From NCBI GenBank assembly GCA_018881555.1, contig JACAXG010000002.1:24639786-24703785 (forward strand): 64,000 nt of DNA, in the 5' to 3' direction. The DNA comes from Amblyornis subalaris (taxonomy: Eukaryota > Chordata > Aves > Passeriformes > Ptilonorhynchidae). The first letter of the stretch is position 1. Each line of letters starts with the position of its first letter. Positions 24,195-37,300 of the stretch are shown here, piece after piece. The notes under the pieces were generated by a model. The model was not told the DNA's origin, made no database searches, and saw only the letters and a program-made list of their open reading frames with translations. Both the position numbers and the translations under genes were made by a program.

Positions 24195-24875
24195 TCCCGG
24201 CTGCTCTGATGTTCAGCNCAAGCACAACGATACTAAANTGGGAGGAGCTGTTGACTCCCTTGAAAGGAGAGAGGCCCTGCAGAGAGATCTCGACAAATCG
24301 GAGGGCTGGGCAGTCACCAACCGTATGAAGTTTAACAAGGGCGGGTGCTGGATTCTGCATCTGGGATGGGGCAGTCCTGGATATATGTACAGACTGGGNA
24401 ATGAGACACTGGAGAGCAGCCNTGCAGGAAGGGACTTGGGGGTCCTGGTTTATGGCAAGTTGAACATGAGTCAGCAGTGCCCTGGCAGCCAGGAGGGCCA
24501 GCCGTGTCCTGGGGTGCATCAGGCACAGCATCGCCAGCTGGGCAAGGGAGGGGATTGTCCCGCTCTGCTCTGCACTGGGGCGGCCTCACCTNGAGTGCTG
24601 GGGGCAGTTTTGGGTGTCGCAGCATAAAGAAGATATAAAGCTATTAGAGAGTGTCCAAAAGAGGGCAACAAAGATGGTGAAGGGCCTAAAAGGGAAGCCA
24701 TATGAGGTGTGGCTGAGGTCACTTGTCTTGTTCAGCCTGGAGAAGAGGAGACTGAGGGGAGACCTCACTGCAGTCACAACTTCCTCTTAAGGGGAAGCAA
24801 AGGAACAGACACTGANCTCTTCTCTGTGGTGACCAGTGACAGGACCCAAGGGAACAGCATGAAGCTNTGTGTCAG
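24195..24875 (+). mobile_element. CR1 LINE copy lacking its 3' end
   Basis: The text matches late CR1 ORF2: the GGA..DSLE..EALQRDLDK region near 24240-24300, MKFNKGGCWILHLG near 24325-24365, the GVLVYGKLNMSQQ region near 24450-24475, and the KRRLRGDL region near 24730-24765. It stops abruptly at ...gaagct-tgtgtcag, before the last roughly 250 bases and the 8-mer tail seen in the sister copies at 46476 and 50710. CR1 copies normally lose the 5' end, so the missing 3' end implies a later deletion. The frame is broken, so the copy is inactive. Confidence 0.88.
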
Positions 24876-26815
24876 TAATAAACTTTAAAAACTTGATTAA
24901 CTTTTTTTTTTTAATTGTATGAGATATTTTAAGTTTCTATAAAAGTGAAAACTGGTGATACCAACAGGTGCCAGAGGAGTACTTTAGAACAGCCCTCTCT
25001 CAGGTAGTTTGGAAGGTATGTCTGTTATAACCAGATGCAAACCTAATATTTTTGCCTTTGGAGATTTCATGGGAACCTAATTCTAATCTCTGCACCCTAG
25101 GCCCACCTGCACAATTTAGGACTAGATTTTTTTCTGCTCTCATAGATGTCTCCCTGTGCTGGTAGTGCCCTCTGATGAGGACATACTCAGTGTCCGCCAT
25201 GTAAGCTGTGAATGGTGGCATCCAGGGGACNGAGCAATGCTGGCACCCTTCGTACCCCAGTGCAACAATGGCCACTGAGTTGTCTGCATTCTCACAATGT
25301 TAAATTATTTTACAGTGAATTACATCAATTTCATANCCACATAATCCAGCAGGAAGGTGGAGAAGGTTTGTGCTCATGCAGAGAACTGAGGCTCACACTG
25401 GGTTGTTCTCTGGTCTTCTTTAGTGGAGTGTTGTAACATAGAGCTTTTATCCCATTTATTTTTGAAGATATGAAGTTTGTTGAGGAGTGTGATGAGACAT
25501 GCTTGCTGAGCAAAGGAATGATTAATCTTCCAGAAGTGTTTCCATATAAAGTGTCAACTTATATTTGTGAGGAACCTCTACATCATAGCCATCCTAGGAC
25601 TTATGTAAGGTCAGTATACAAACACAGCCACCAAAATTTCTTTAGAACATCAAATTTGATAGAGATAAAATATGCTTAGTGAATATTTTTAAAGGTCAAA
25701 AAGTAAAGATCATTTATTTACTTCAATTGAAATTCAGCAGGTCTTAGGTTAAAGTGAGGGATAAAGAAAATAAATCTCTAGAATTATGTTANACTTGACA
25801 GAATATTGATCAATAATTGTCTCAGCAGGAGCTGATGGTGAGCTGAAAAGTAATTTTACAAATTTACATAAATATTTCTGATTGGCATTTCTTGTTGTGT
25901 ATAGTTGTACATAGCTTTACCTAGATTTTTATTCCACACTTTGTCTCCACATNAATGTTTCAGGAATGTTAGACCATCCTTATATATGATTAAAAATTCG
26001 TGAGAAAATTCNGTCTTTNGGTTAATGTTCCTACAGTGTAAGAAAATAAATACTTGCTTGGACATTATTAATTTATTAGTTTCATGAAGAAGAATGTTTT
26101 ACACTGTAGTGGTTTTACTGGATACCCCGGAGAATGAGTACTGCTCACAGGGAAGTTGGCCCTGGAAAGGGAAGCATTTTTATAGGGAAAAGTAGGAAGA
26201 TGTATCTATGGAGTCCATCTAATGAGAGTACTCATATTTGAAAGATGCCTTCCAGATATTTTCTAACACCTTTCTTCTTGTGTCTATTTTACAGTCTCTC
26301 TATGATTGCAGAAGTAATACAAGGTGCTTCCTTCCTCTTAGGGGTGGGTCATCACAGATTTTCACTAGTCAGCTAGTATAATCTTGAAGTAAGTATTTCT
26401 AGTGCACCTTATTGGAGATCTGTGTCATTTTCTGTACCACTTTCTTTGTTTGCTGCCATACTTTTCCGTGCATGCAAGCACCTGAGAGGAATTCCCACCA
26501 GGTACCTAAGTCAGTGCCTAGGCTGCCTACCAGGATGATGGAGGCAGGCAGGGGCCTCTAGGGGGGAAATTCACTACTCTTTGTTAGCATTTAGAAACTT
26601 AGGTGCTTTAAATCATGCTCTGAAAGAATAAGTATCTTCATGAACACGGTATAGAATATTGAGTCATAAATTAGGTGTCTGGAATACACAGAATACCTGT
26701 GCTTTTTCTGCTCCCATGCACATCTGANGTATACTTCTTTGTGCTAGATATACATTAAAATATGGATAATTTTTTTCCTTTTTTTTNCCCTTTCTCTTTA
26801 CCCCCCTCTNTGTTT
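24876..26815 (+). other. intron 1 interior between CR1 copies
   Basis: AT-rich intronic sequence with several single Ns. Open frames are under 95 codons and show no recognisable domain. I see nothing further that I can support. Confidence 0.5.
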
Positions 26816-27110
26816 CACAGAATCACAGAATGGTTGGAGTTAGAAGGGATCTCTGGAGATGATCTCTCTATCTGCATAGTCCAACCCTCCTGCTAAAGCA
26901 GCCTCACCNAGAGCAGCTTGCAGAGGATTGTATTCAGGCAGGGTTTCACAACCTCTCTGGACTGCCTGTTCCAGTGCTCTCAAAGTAAGGGAGTTTTTCT
27001 TCATGTTGAGATGGAACTTNCTGTGTTTCCGTTTGTGCCTGTTGCCCCTTGTCCTGTCACTGGGCACTGCTGAAAAGAGTCAGGCCCCATCTTTTGGACA
27101 TGCACATGCT
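26816..27110 (-). mobile_element. CR1 LINE 3' fragment, minus strand
   Basis: Read on the minus strand the element ends in two ATTCTGTG 8-mers (plus-strand CACAGAAT twice at 26816-26831), preceded by CR1 3' UTR and the characteristic segment whose plus-strand form is tgttgccccttgtcctgtca. It is the only CR1 copy in the window in this orientation. It is heavily 5'-truncated. Confidence 0.9.
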
Positions 27111-30100
27111 CTGCCATAACCAGATTTTTTAAGTTATATCATCTCCTTATGGATCTTAAGAATACATCAAGGAAAAAACAAACAAAAAAGAGGCTATTTC
27201 TTAAGGCTTACTTACGTAATAAAATGGATGTAATTGTAAACAGGAATGCTGTAAAATAGAGTTAATAAAGTTCATCCCCTNATAATGGTGACTGAGTCTC
27301 TGCTTTCCAAGAGCTGACAGGCACTAATGGAGTATGTGAGTGCAGTTTTCTTTCATAACTTCTTTTTGTCACTTCATATCTTTTCACTNCTCTAGTCCAC
27401 TTGTTTTACTTCCCTGAAATATCTTGATAGGAAGNAAAGTTACATAGAGCCACTGCTTAGTTGATATTTGTTATATTAGCTTGCCTTCTGCTGCTGCCAT
27501 AAGGGATATTGCTTATNTAGCTATAAGCTAAGCTATATAAACAGCAAGGATTGCCTACTAAGNAACTACTAATAAATATGAAGTATTTCTGGATAGAATC
27601 ACTCTGGTTCTTTCATAGGTTACTGAGTCTGCATGAGTTTTCTTGGTTGCAGTCAGTCAGTGATCTGTTTGGTGACAAGGCAATTTCTAGCCAAATAAAC
27701 ACACCTGCATTTCACTGGACTATCTTCTTTATATCCATAGGTAACAGTGGTTAAAAATGTGAGGGAATATCAGTTCCGTTGCAGTGTGACAGGAGAATAA
27801 GAGGCAGAGCTGTTTTCCCCGAATACTGCACGTCTTGAGGAAATGCATCTTTAGTGAAAGAAAATCCATTGACAATAAGTGAATGAAATGACAGTAAAGC
27901 TTATTGAATTCAAGANGTGCAGGTAGGAAAATAAGAACTGGTCTCTGCTGTAGTAACAGCTACCATAAGAGGTGGGGATGAAGGAATGCGGAGAAGAGAT
28001 AGAGGGAAGAGAAAGGAAAGAAAATACATCATTGCTGGGACTACTTTTTAATTTTGGGAATTTGTTCTCAGAGGGCTTCCTTTCCCCTAACCAACCTCTT
28101 TTTATACTGGTCTGAAATCAAAAAAGACAACAGTTTTTTTGGGGATTCGTGGTTCAGGTGAGATAAAGAGGTTGAAGGAAGCTTGTCAGTTTGAAACATT
28201 TATTCAATGTATGTATACATGTATAGGAAGTGTATGTTTATGTGTTTATCTAACAGGAAAAAATGTGTGTGTCTCAGTGATGTGTGAAGNTGTCATACTT
28301 GACATTGAATTCATATTTAAAGCAGTGATGTGTCAGGTGCTGCAGGTGTACTGCAGTGCNTACATGATGACACTGAATGTATCATAGAATTGGGGACTTT
28401 CAAAGAAAAACTCACATAACTTTACAACTTGAGCTGGAAAATTTCTTCTCTGGGGAAGAGAAAAGTAGATGAAGCTTAGTTACAGGCAGAGTCTTAAACA
28501 ATAGGTTGAATAGAGGGTGCATATAAGCAATGGATTACATATCCATTTTCAGCTCGGTATTGCAACAAAGGAGACAGCAGCTTAAGAAAATATGCCTGAA
28601 TGAAGTCATAGCTCTGAATGTGTGTGCTGTGAGTTTTTAAAATAGAATGCTGTTGAATTGAATAGAATCATAATCTCCTACGCTGCATGGGTGGTACTCA
28701 AGACTTCAGGCAAATGGATGATAAGTCTGATACTAATGGAAGTCTATTAGAAAGAGATACGAATTTATCTTGCATGTGTCATGGGTGAATTTGTCTTTAG
28801 CAGACCTATGAGTTGAGTAAATGATAAATGTTTCATATTTATGTCATTGAATTAAATGGGAAAGGTCCTTCNTTCAGCCACTTCCACCTATTATTATCAG
28901 TGCTAGACTGCTAGTTTGGGAGAAAAAGGAAGGAGAGTAGAAGAAAAGAAAAAACAAGCTGGGTAATGAGTGAAGGTGTCAAGACTCAGAGCCATCCTGG
29001 GAACACAGAAATATAGAACTGCTCTTCAGAGATNGTATAATTTCCAGAAGCAAATGCAGATGGAGAGCACCCTTTACTCTTTTGCCAATGTCTCCTAATT
29101 TTCTGTAGTTCTGCCAGTGAACTTTTGTGTGTTGTTTTTACCTCTTGGGAAAATTTTGGTTGAATTTTCTCTTTGTGCCTACCCAGAGAAGAGAATCTTG
29201 GTTCAGTCCCAGGATTTTGGGCAACCTGGGGGTAACAATCTTGCTGACCAGGGATTTCATTGCTTCTGGCCATTCTTTAGAGGCATTAAGACTGCACTTC
29301 AGGGAAAGGAGAAGTTTGTTTGTAGACGGATGGACAAGCTGTTACATGCAAACAGATTATGCCAGTAACCAGTATTGCTGACTATCAGAGCTGATGTTCC
29401 TTTTGGTGGAGAAATACCCTGCATTTCTGTTCATTCCAATCACCCATGGCTTACTCACCTAAGAAGAGAAATCACTTCAGGCATTTGAGCAGTGGGAGTG
29501 GAAAAAACCCATACTTTTAGCTTATGTGCCCTATGAGCAAGCATACACATTTAAAGTTCATTCTGTAAAAAAACTTGAAAATATTCTTAGCCCAGTAGTA
29601 TAAAAGTTGTGATAAAGTCTATGGTTTATATTGAATATATTTAGAAAGTCTATTAAAATTCAAGCTTCTGCTCAAATTTTATAATACAGGAATCAACATA
29701 AATTGAGTACCCTGTGTAATGTCAGTAAGGCACTTTTATTCATAAATTATATAAATGTTGATTTTTAAAGCCCACACTAACAAGACACACGATAAAGGAA
29801 AGAATGCATTACAGTTGGGCAACTGTGGTATTTTTAAGGGTACCCACAGTGAGAGAGCATTTGGCTAAGACAAGGTAATAGTTTGCAGGTTTCTTCTACT
29901 TATGAAACCTGCTCCTTTTTGCTTTTTCACTCACTGAGCTTACAAAAACATAAAATAATTTTCCTTTTCCATTTCTCTTTTCTCTTTTTGTCAAGCAGTA
30001 CATGCTTTGTAGTTGCTGAATGTATAATAATTTGTGTTCTCTTGATGTTGTGGGGGGTTCTTGCTGATGTGAGCTTTTAACTTTGCTTTTTCCTAATTTG

Positions 30101-31991
30101 ATTTTAGTACTCCTATAAAGATATCTCTGTTTGTTTCCTGGAGCTTANCAATCACCTCCAAAAAAATCTGATCAAAATTTAAGTACATACTAAACCCCTT
30201 GACACTTTACTGGTGTCATATTGATGTGTCTAGGCTAGATAATTTTCCCCTAATTTTCTTTTTTGTACTGGTCTTTATTTAGTTTAGGTGCTACTCAGGC
30301 CTAAAGACTGGATACTTTCCTGCTTTAGCTACTTGGTAAGCTAAGAAATAGTCAATATAGTGAAAGCTATTTAGACTAATTTCATGGATTTGCCTTAGGT
30401 CCTAACATAAGCTTGTTGCTTGGTTTCTCTGCTGTGAACAGGGTGTGCAGAGCAGGCCAAAGTACTCCTGGATCATTTTGAGAGTGTNGAAGGTGTCTCA
30501 TTACCCTTCCTGGCTGGGTTTAAGTGATGACCCACTGTGCAGATTAGATGCCTGTGTGGGGTTCAGATCCACACTTGCAGCCTGGGCTTGAGTCAGGCAC
30601 TGAGGTTGCTCTTTCATCCCTGAGATGAGGAGGCTTAATCCTTTCTGTCACAGTATGTCTGGAAAAGAAGTAGTGGTAGCTGTAGCGCTGCCNAGTTTTC
30701 ACATAAGTAAGTGACTTGTTAGTTTGCACACAGAAGAAAAAAGCATCCATTTGTTTGCCTTCTTGAGAAGATTGGGGCTGAAGCCTTCATTTCTCAGCCN
30801 TTTGAGAGAGAGTACCCTTGCCAGCAGCCCAGGAGCAATGGGAACTTCTATCCAGCTCTTACTCGGTCTGGGCCAAGAACAAGACAGAGAAAGAAGATGC
30901 CTGAGCTCGTTCTGTGTAGAATAGAAGAGTTCCCTAAAGAAATGTACCTGGACGCAGCTCTTTGGACCACTCTACTCATTTTCTGTGATAAATTTGTAAG
31001 ATGCATAAACAGTATTAGAAGCAGATCTCTACTGGGAATTTGTTTAGTGTGGTCTAGAGTCAGGTAGAAATAATCTTAATCACTTACCCAGAGTCATGAC
31101 ATCAAGCAATGGGAACTGGATCTGAGTCCTTAAGCCTTGATGCTTTCCNTTTCAGGACTGATCTTATTTAATTTCTTCTTTGGTAAAGTGGTTCAAAGAT
31201 TAGTTACATTAATCATCTCTGTTACCAAAAGAGTAGATTCAGGCCCCAGGACAAAAGCCTCTTTATGAAGCAAAAGGTCTTATTAAAATATTAACTAAAG
31301 TCCTGAGAAGATCCCTTATAAAAACTGCTTTTACTACAACACCAAGTTGCTTTGTCAGAAAAAGCAATATTAAGGTACAAAGATCAAGTGTAAATTTTCT
31401 TTCTTTTTTTTTCTTACACTTTAAATTATGGTTGTTTCTATCATCATCAGTAGTTATCTAAAAAAAGCGGGGGAAATTTCTTGAGCTTGCTTTCTTCTGC
31501 TTGGTTACTGCTCATGGTCTGATTTTATTCAGTGANACATTTAAGTCAGTTTCAACAGTACATGAGTATACTTGGAGTTCTCTGTGCCTAGGAGAAATAC
31601 TGAGTAACTTTAAATATGGGCAGGCTGATAATTGTCATAACATTGCTGCTTTCTGTTCATGCTCTTAGCTCTGTAAGGGCAGTGTTGTGAGTGTGTCCTT
31701 TGCCANAGACTGTGAGAGTCCTTCAGAGGTAGGATGCCATGTTGGAGGGGCTGGTGGCAGCACCTAGAACACTGTCACTCCTTGCTGGTCCGTGATCTTT
31801 TGCCTTTGAGTATCCCTCTATGGCTGTTTTATTTCTTTGAATAGCTCCTTACATCAATATCCAGAACTGCTGAAAATATTCTGATGTTTGAATTAAGATT
31901 ATTTTTTTTAGAGTCATCTTTCCTGGGTACTCTTTTAAATGTGCCTAGACAAAGCACAGAATGGTGGTTTTGCTGCCCATTGTCCCCTGTT
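27111..31991 (+). other. intron 1 interior, no exon seen
   Basis: AT-rich intronic sequence. A purine-rich tract is noted separately at 27965-28024, and there is GTAT-type low complexity around 28205-28250. Open frames are under 100 codons and show no recognisable domain. Confidence 0.5.
27965..28024 (+). repeat. purine-rich tract
   Basis: About 60 bases are almost entirely A and G (gaagagatagagggaagag and similar). It is low-complexity DNA with triplex potential; no function can be inferred. Confidence 0.6.
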
Positions 31992-32043
31992 TTGGATGAT
32001 TCTTATGGGTCCCTTCCAACTTGAGATATTCTGTGATTCTATC
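31992..32043 (+). mobile_element. CR1 3' terminal scrap
   Basis: The short block ttggatgattcttatgggtc, then ccttccaact, and ending in ATTCTGTG plus ATTCTAT, matches the last 50 bases of CR1. It is an extreme 5' truncation or a remnant of a larger copy. Confidence 0.8.
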
Positions 32044-33242
32044 CCTGGTGTCCCACAGACAGAACTGAGCAGTTCTTTTCCTAATCTGTCCTCTTTAGCT
32101 GCACTTTTTTTTGAATCTGGGAGGGAAAAATTATGTGTTTTATTTCTTGCCTATCCATCTGATTACTGTTGTTATAAACTTACTGCTGTCTGCCAGGCAA
32201 GGAAAAAACCCAAAACATCACCACCACCACAAGAGAAGCCCCCAAAGCCTTACAGTTAAAATGTATTTATGACCTACAGTCGTCCTAAGTACAGTTCTGG
32301 TAGTGTCGGATGGTGTGCTTTCTGGGCTTATCAAAGGTCAACAATCTTCCTGTTTCCAGCGTCTTAATTCAAGCAAGGGTGCTTTCAACAGACCAATTCA
32401 GTGTTTGTGAAAGCAAGATTCAAGTTTTTGAAAGCTGCCCCTGTTTTCAGTCACCCAAATCTGCTAAAATTTAAATATAAAATGGACNTCCAAATGCCTT
32501 TCTGGCAGCTTTGAAAGTCTTAGCTTATGGGGTCTCAGTTGCAATTGCCAGAGTAACAGTCCATGAAACCTGCCAAGTGATTCAAGGAAATTATTGGTAG
32601 CCACCATTATGGTTTTGTTTTCATTGGCAAAAACATTAGTGTAGTAGCGTTACTGTCTTGCCTCAGTTTTTCATCCAGACTGCCAGTAATAAAAAGTATG
32701 ATTACTTCATTGGAAATGTGCTGCTTGCTATAATTTCTNTAATCTTCTCTGTTTTATTTTCTTCTCCTTGTCTTAGTTTTTTTTTTTTTTCCTCTTATTA
32801 TACAAATAAAAATTAATCAGAAGATTATATTTGGCATTTGTAAAGCTTAAATTGCATCTTATATTTGGCAAACAGCTCAATCAGGGATCTTTTCCAGTTT
32901 TGATTTTTTTTCTTTTACTTCCCATTGNTCACCTATATTAGCATTTGTAAATATTGTCAAAAAAAAAGAAATATAGTAGAAAAGTTTCCTGATTACTTTT
33001 TAATATCTGCCTTTTTTGTTCCATATTTTCTCCCAATAAAATTTTAAAGTGTATATATACCAATCTGACTTCCTTTTCTATATGAAGGGATTAAGTGTTA
33101 TGTTAAATGTAATTTGTAGAAACAGATGGATAATTATATGCATGATAGATGCTATCTCAATATCTTTAAAATATATCCTTATATGACTGTTTACTCATGA
33201 ACAAGTTATTCTCTCTTTAAGGAACACTGATAAGTAATAATA
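32044..33242 (+). other. intron 1 interior 5' of the long LTR
   Basis: AT-rich sequence with a T14 run at 32777-32790 and no recognisable exon. It ends at the boundary of the LTR, where the last bases are AT-only (ataata). Confidence 0.5.
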
Positions 33243-34366
33243 TGTGGTGGGTTGACCTTGGCTGGATGCCAGTTGCCCACCAAAGTTGCTCTACCACTCT
33301 CCCTCCTTCCCTGGACAGGGGAGAGAAAATACGACAAAAAGCTTGTCAGTCGAGATCAGGACAGGACGAGATCATTCACCAGTGACTGGCATGAGCAAAA
33401 CCGAGTGACTTGGGGAAATTAGTTTAATATATTACCAATTAAATCAGAGCAGGATAATGAGAAATAAAAAGCAAGTCATAAAAACACTTTTTCCCCACCT
33501 CTCTCTCCTTCCAGGACTCACAAATTCTCTACTTCCTCCCTGCCCGTTGTGGCACAGTGGGACAGGGAATGGTGGCTGTGGTTCCATCACATGTTGTCTC
33601 TGCTGCTCCTTCCTCTGCAGGGAGAGGACTCCTCACACTCTTCCCGTGCTCCAGCGTGGNGTCGCTCCCGTGGGAGACAGTCCTCCACCAACTTCTCCAC
33701 TGTGAATCCTTCCTACAGGCTGCGGTTCTTCACAAACTGCGCCAGCGGGTTCCTTCCATGGGGCGCAGTCTTCCACGAACAGGCTGCTCCAGCGGGTGTC
33801 CCCCATGGGGTCACAAGTCCTGCCAGCAATCTGCGCTGGTGTGGGCTCCTCTCTCCACAGGTCCACAAGTCCTGCCAGGAGCCTGCTGCAGCACGGGCTT
33901 CCATCAGGGTCACAGCCTGCTTTGGGCCCCCACCTGTTCTNGCACGGGGTCCTCCAGGGGCTNCAGGTGGATCTTTGGGCTCCTGTGGTCCCCCATGGGC
34001 TGCAGGGGCACANCTGCCTTGCCATGATCTGCAGCACAGGCTGCAGAACCTCTTCTCTGGTGCCTGGAGTACCTCCTGCTCCTTCACTGACCTTGGGCCT
34101 GCAGAGTTGTTGCTCTCACATATTCTCACTCCTCTCTCTGGTTGAAGTTGCTTGTTTTTTTTTTTAATTTTCCCCCTTTTTAAGTACAGTGTCTCAGAGG
34201 AGCTACCACTGCTGCTGATGGGGCTCAGCCTTGGCCAGTGGCAGGTCTGTCTTGGAGCCAGCTGGCATTGGCTCTGTTGGACCTGGGTGAAACTTCTAGT
34301 ACCTCCTCACAGAAGCCACTCCTCCAGCCCACTGCTACCAAACCCTTGCCATGCAAAGCCAATATA
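33243..34366 (-). mobile_element. endogenous retrovirus solo LTR, minus orientation
   Basis: A block of about 1.1 kb starts TGTGGTGGGTTGACC and ends near CCATGCAAAGCCAATATA. I recognise it as an LTR family common in bird genomes. Minus orientation is inferred because on that strand a TATA-like TTAAAAAGG lies near 34180-34190 and a decayed polyadenylation region (AATATA where AATAAA is expected) lies near 33425-33435. No gag, pol or env coding sequence flanks it, so it is a solo LTR left by recombination. The 3' plus-strand edge has decayed and no clean target-site duplication can be read. It contains the tandem repeat listed separately. Confidence 0.8.
33648..34012 (-). repeat. degenerate 45-50 bp tandem repeat inside the LTR
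   Basis: About seven units recur, each with a GCTCC-GCG-GGG box followed by a CCATGGGG-like or CCAC-GG box and a CAAGTCCTGCCAG-like or CAGTC-TCCAC segment. Stop-free minus-strand frames across it give recurring 'PW' or 'DC-PW' residues, a property of the repeat rather than evidence of a protein. It explains the overlapping open frames of 120-200 codons in this interval. Confidence 0.7.
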
Positions 34367-37300
34367 TACTAGTAGTTAGAATTTGTGTGTGAGGAAAGAT
34401 TAATTTAAGAAAATATTGAAACCTAAGTTTTGTTGTCTTCAAAGCATATTTTCCTTCTGTTTTTGTAGCACAGGCACAAGAGCAGTTAAACTGAGTTTCA
34501 TTTTATGACAAAAGATGTAGACAGTGATTATCACTGGGTCTAAAGAAGACAAAAATAGTTATATTGGAAGAATATATGAAATATCTTCAGTATTTGGGTA
34601 CATCTGTCCTGTTAATTTTTATGGCAGTACTAAAGTTAGGCTGCAGATGTGTTTTCCTAGTCATCATATAAAAATATCAGAGAACATAGATCCCCATCTG
34701 ACAAAGCTGTCAGAGTGGTTATGACAGTATGCAAGTTGGGGTAAATTATCAAAGGTTACAAACTTTACAGCATTCCTAGTCACCCAGGGGAATATAAATA
34801 TAGACTGGAAGTGGTTATCACTGGTGCCTTCTCTGTAGGTAGCCGTTGAGTATCTTCTCCTTAATTCTGAAAGCTCTTCCAAGANGTGGTTGGAAAGCAA
34901 AAGAATCCTGTTACTTTGCCATTCATGTTGCCTCATCTTTTGCAGTCTAGTACATGAAAGATTTATGGCAAACAATAAAGTGTTAAAGATCTGCTTTTAT
35001 ATATTTGGAAATTTTCTTAAATACCACAGTTTGCTGCCAGTGATGATGCCTGCTGAGATGGAAGTTCAGATGATAGCGGTCTTGAAAACAGAGTCGAGAA
35101 GGTGACTTGGCTTTGAAGTAGTGATCCTTTAAGTAAAGGTCGAGTGAGCAGGTTACCATGCTTGTTCATTTTAGAAATCTGTTGAAGGGGGCCAGCTTGT
35201 TATCTCTAAGCTGTAAAATGGCTTTGTTGTAGTGCCATCTGTGTAANGTTGTAACTGACTTGTAGAGTTTAACATCTCAGGGCCAATCCAGAAAAGTATA
35301 AATTTCTGTTGTTCACAAACACACTTGCTTTTGTATTATATGATGTAATGTAATGTAATATATGCACTCTTACAGTTCATTGCATCTTCAGACTCTTTTA
35401 CAATGCTCACCTAACGCATTGCAGTATTTAAAGGACAGCAGTCTCTCTGCGCTTCATGTGAGCTGAAAATCTGAAGTTGCAACATTGTCGTTGATTAAGC
35501 TGCAGGAAATAATTGTTCTGAAGTATGGCATCAACTGATTTCAAAATGCAAAACACGCCTTTGAGAAGTTTTTTCTTCAATGTTACTTTCAAGGCGCAAA
35601 AATAAATATTGTTGAAGTGATCAAAGTCAATCACCCATGTTTTCCAATTCAAACAAATATTTGGAAATGCTCATTATTAAGCTATATGTGAATTTGGGCT
35701 GGTGTATATATNGAAAAATATATAGGCACGTTTAATCGAGAACAACATTGATCAAACCCAGTAGCTATTCCGGTAGTGAAACACAGTTTGGGTTAACACC
35801 TTTATTTTGGGCTATCAGTCCATCTATTTCAAGGAATCTCTTAGAGGATAGTGCTCAGATATGTTTTAATTGAACATAAAAATTGCAATTGGTAGAATGA
35901 ATTTTAATATGCACTTTATTTTGCTTCACTTGATATGTACATTTGCTTCACCTAAATGTATATTTAGCTTAAAATATTTTCAGTATTTCATTTATTCCTT
36001 GACTTTGACCTAGAAAATGTAGCACATACTGTAAAAATTATAATTGATTAATATTGTATTCTTTTCAATTACCGCTATTCTTTAAATACTACTTAGATAT
36101 TCTTACCAAATTATTATATACTGGTCTTAAAATATTTACTTTTTTTCAATGGTTGAAGTGATATTCAGGAAAAATTTGCATATAAATTACATCTCTGTCT
36201 TGAAAATGGCAGAACACAGGACAAAAAGACGAAAAAGGTGATTCCTCAATTCTGCTCTTCTATCGAAGGTGGCTTTCAAATTTATTACTCAAAAATGCTC
36301 AACTTTGCAAAAAAAATTTAGATTTTTTTTATTACTTTATATTTTCCCTAACAAGATTCTGACTTGAAAAGGTAGCCAGAGCTTTTGATACAAGGGTGCA
36401 AGAATAACAGACTTCTGAATCGACTATCCAGAATTCTGTCTGATTATTTTTGCTCTCAGTTTTTTTTAAATGCAATTTTTCCATGTACCTTTAGTGTGTT
36501 TTAAATATGTGCTGAGAACTGTGTGATCATATGATTAAAGATAACATTGTAATGCATATCTTGCAATGGTGTACCATAAGCTCAGAAAATTAAATCTGCA
36601 GAGGCTAGTTCTTGACATTTTCCTAAAATTTGCATGTGCATTTTCTTCAGACTTTCTTATCAAATTTTTAGCTTGTTTGTTTGGTTGGTTTTTTATTAAT
36701 AAGTGCATNCTACATGTTATGCACTGACCACTGACATGAAATTGCTCCGTTTCAACCCCTGTTAGCTGCTAGTGGAGTTTGCAGAGTCTCTGATAGCTAT
36801 TGTATGGTGTTTGTCCTCCCTCATGTCAATCATTAGTAGTGTCTAGTGCCTGCAGAATGCTCTGTGAATGGGTGTCACAGCTGTGTGCTGACAGCTGAGG
36901 AGCACTGAAACATGCAAGATGTACAGTTCCATTGACTCTGGGTCATGCAGAGGTGTCCATCCCAAGCCAAAAGATGCTTCCTGTGAAACGTGGAACTTGA
37001 CTCTGGAGTTGTAAGTCTTCAGCATTATCTGCTCTCAGCTGGCAGTTAAGAATCCTTTTGTCAAAATGTCCTATCTCCAGAAACAGTTGCTCAAAATAGC
37101 AAGATCTTGCCACTGATGACATGCTATGTTCATTCTTCTGGCTGTCATATGATCTGCTATTAGTGACCTTGTAGCCTCTCTTACAAACTGAGGCTTAAGT
37201 GAAAACTTGGGGTGGGAAAGAAAGCTTCCATTTCCTGGATAGTCTTTCTTAATAATTATGATTCAAATTTCCTGAGTCTTCAGCACCTTCGGGATCTAGA

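Noticed and set aside
24151..24627. Open frames of 97-154 codons on both strands
   Set aside because: They are the broken CR1 ORF2 and its antisense shadow; similar antisense frames recur in the 46476 and 50710 copies.
33457..34167. Open frames of 120-200 codons on both strands
   Set aside because: They run through the LTR's internal tandem repeat and do not match host or viral coding genes.
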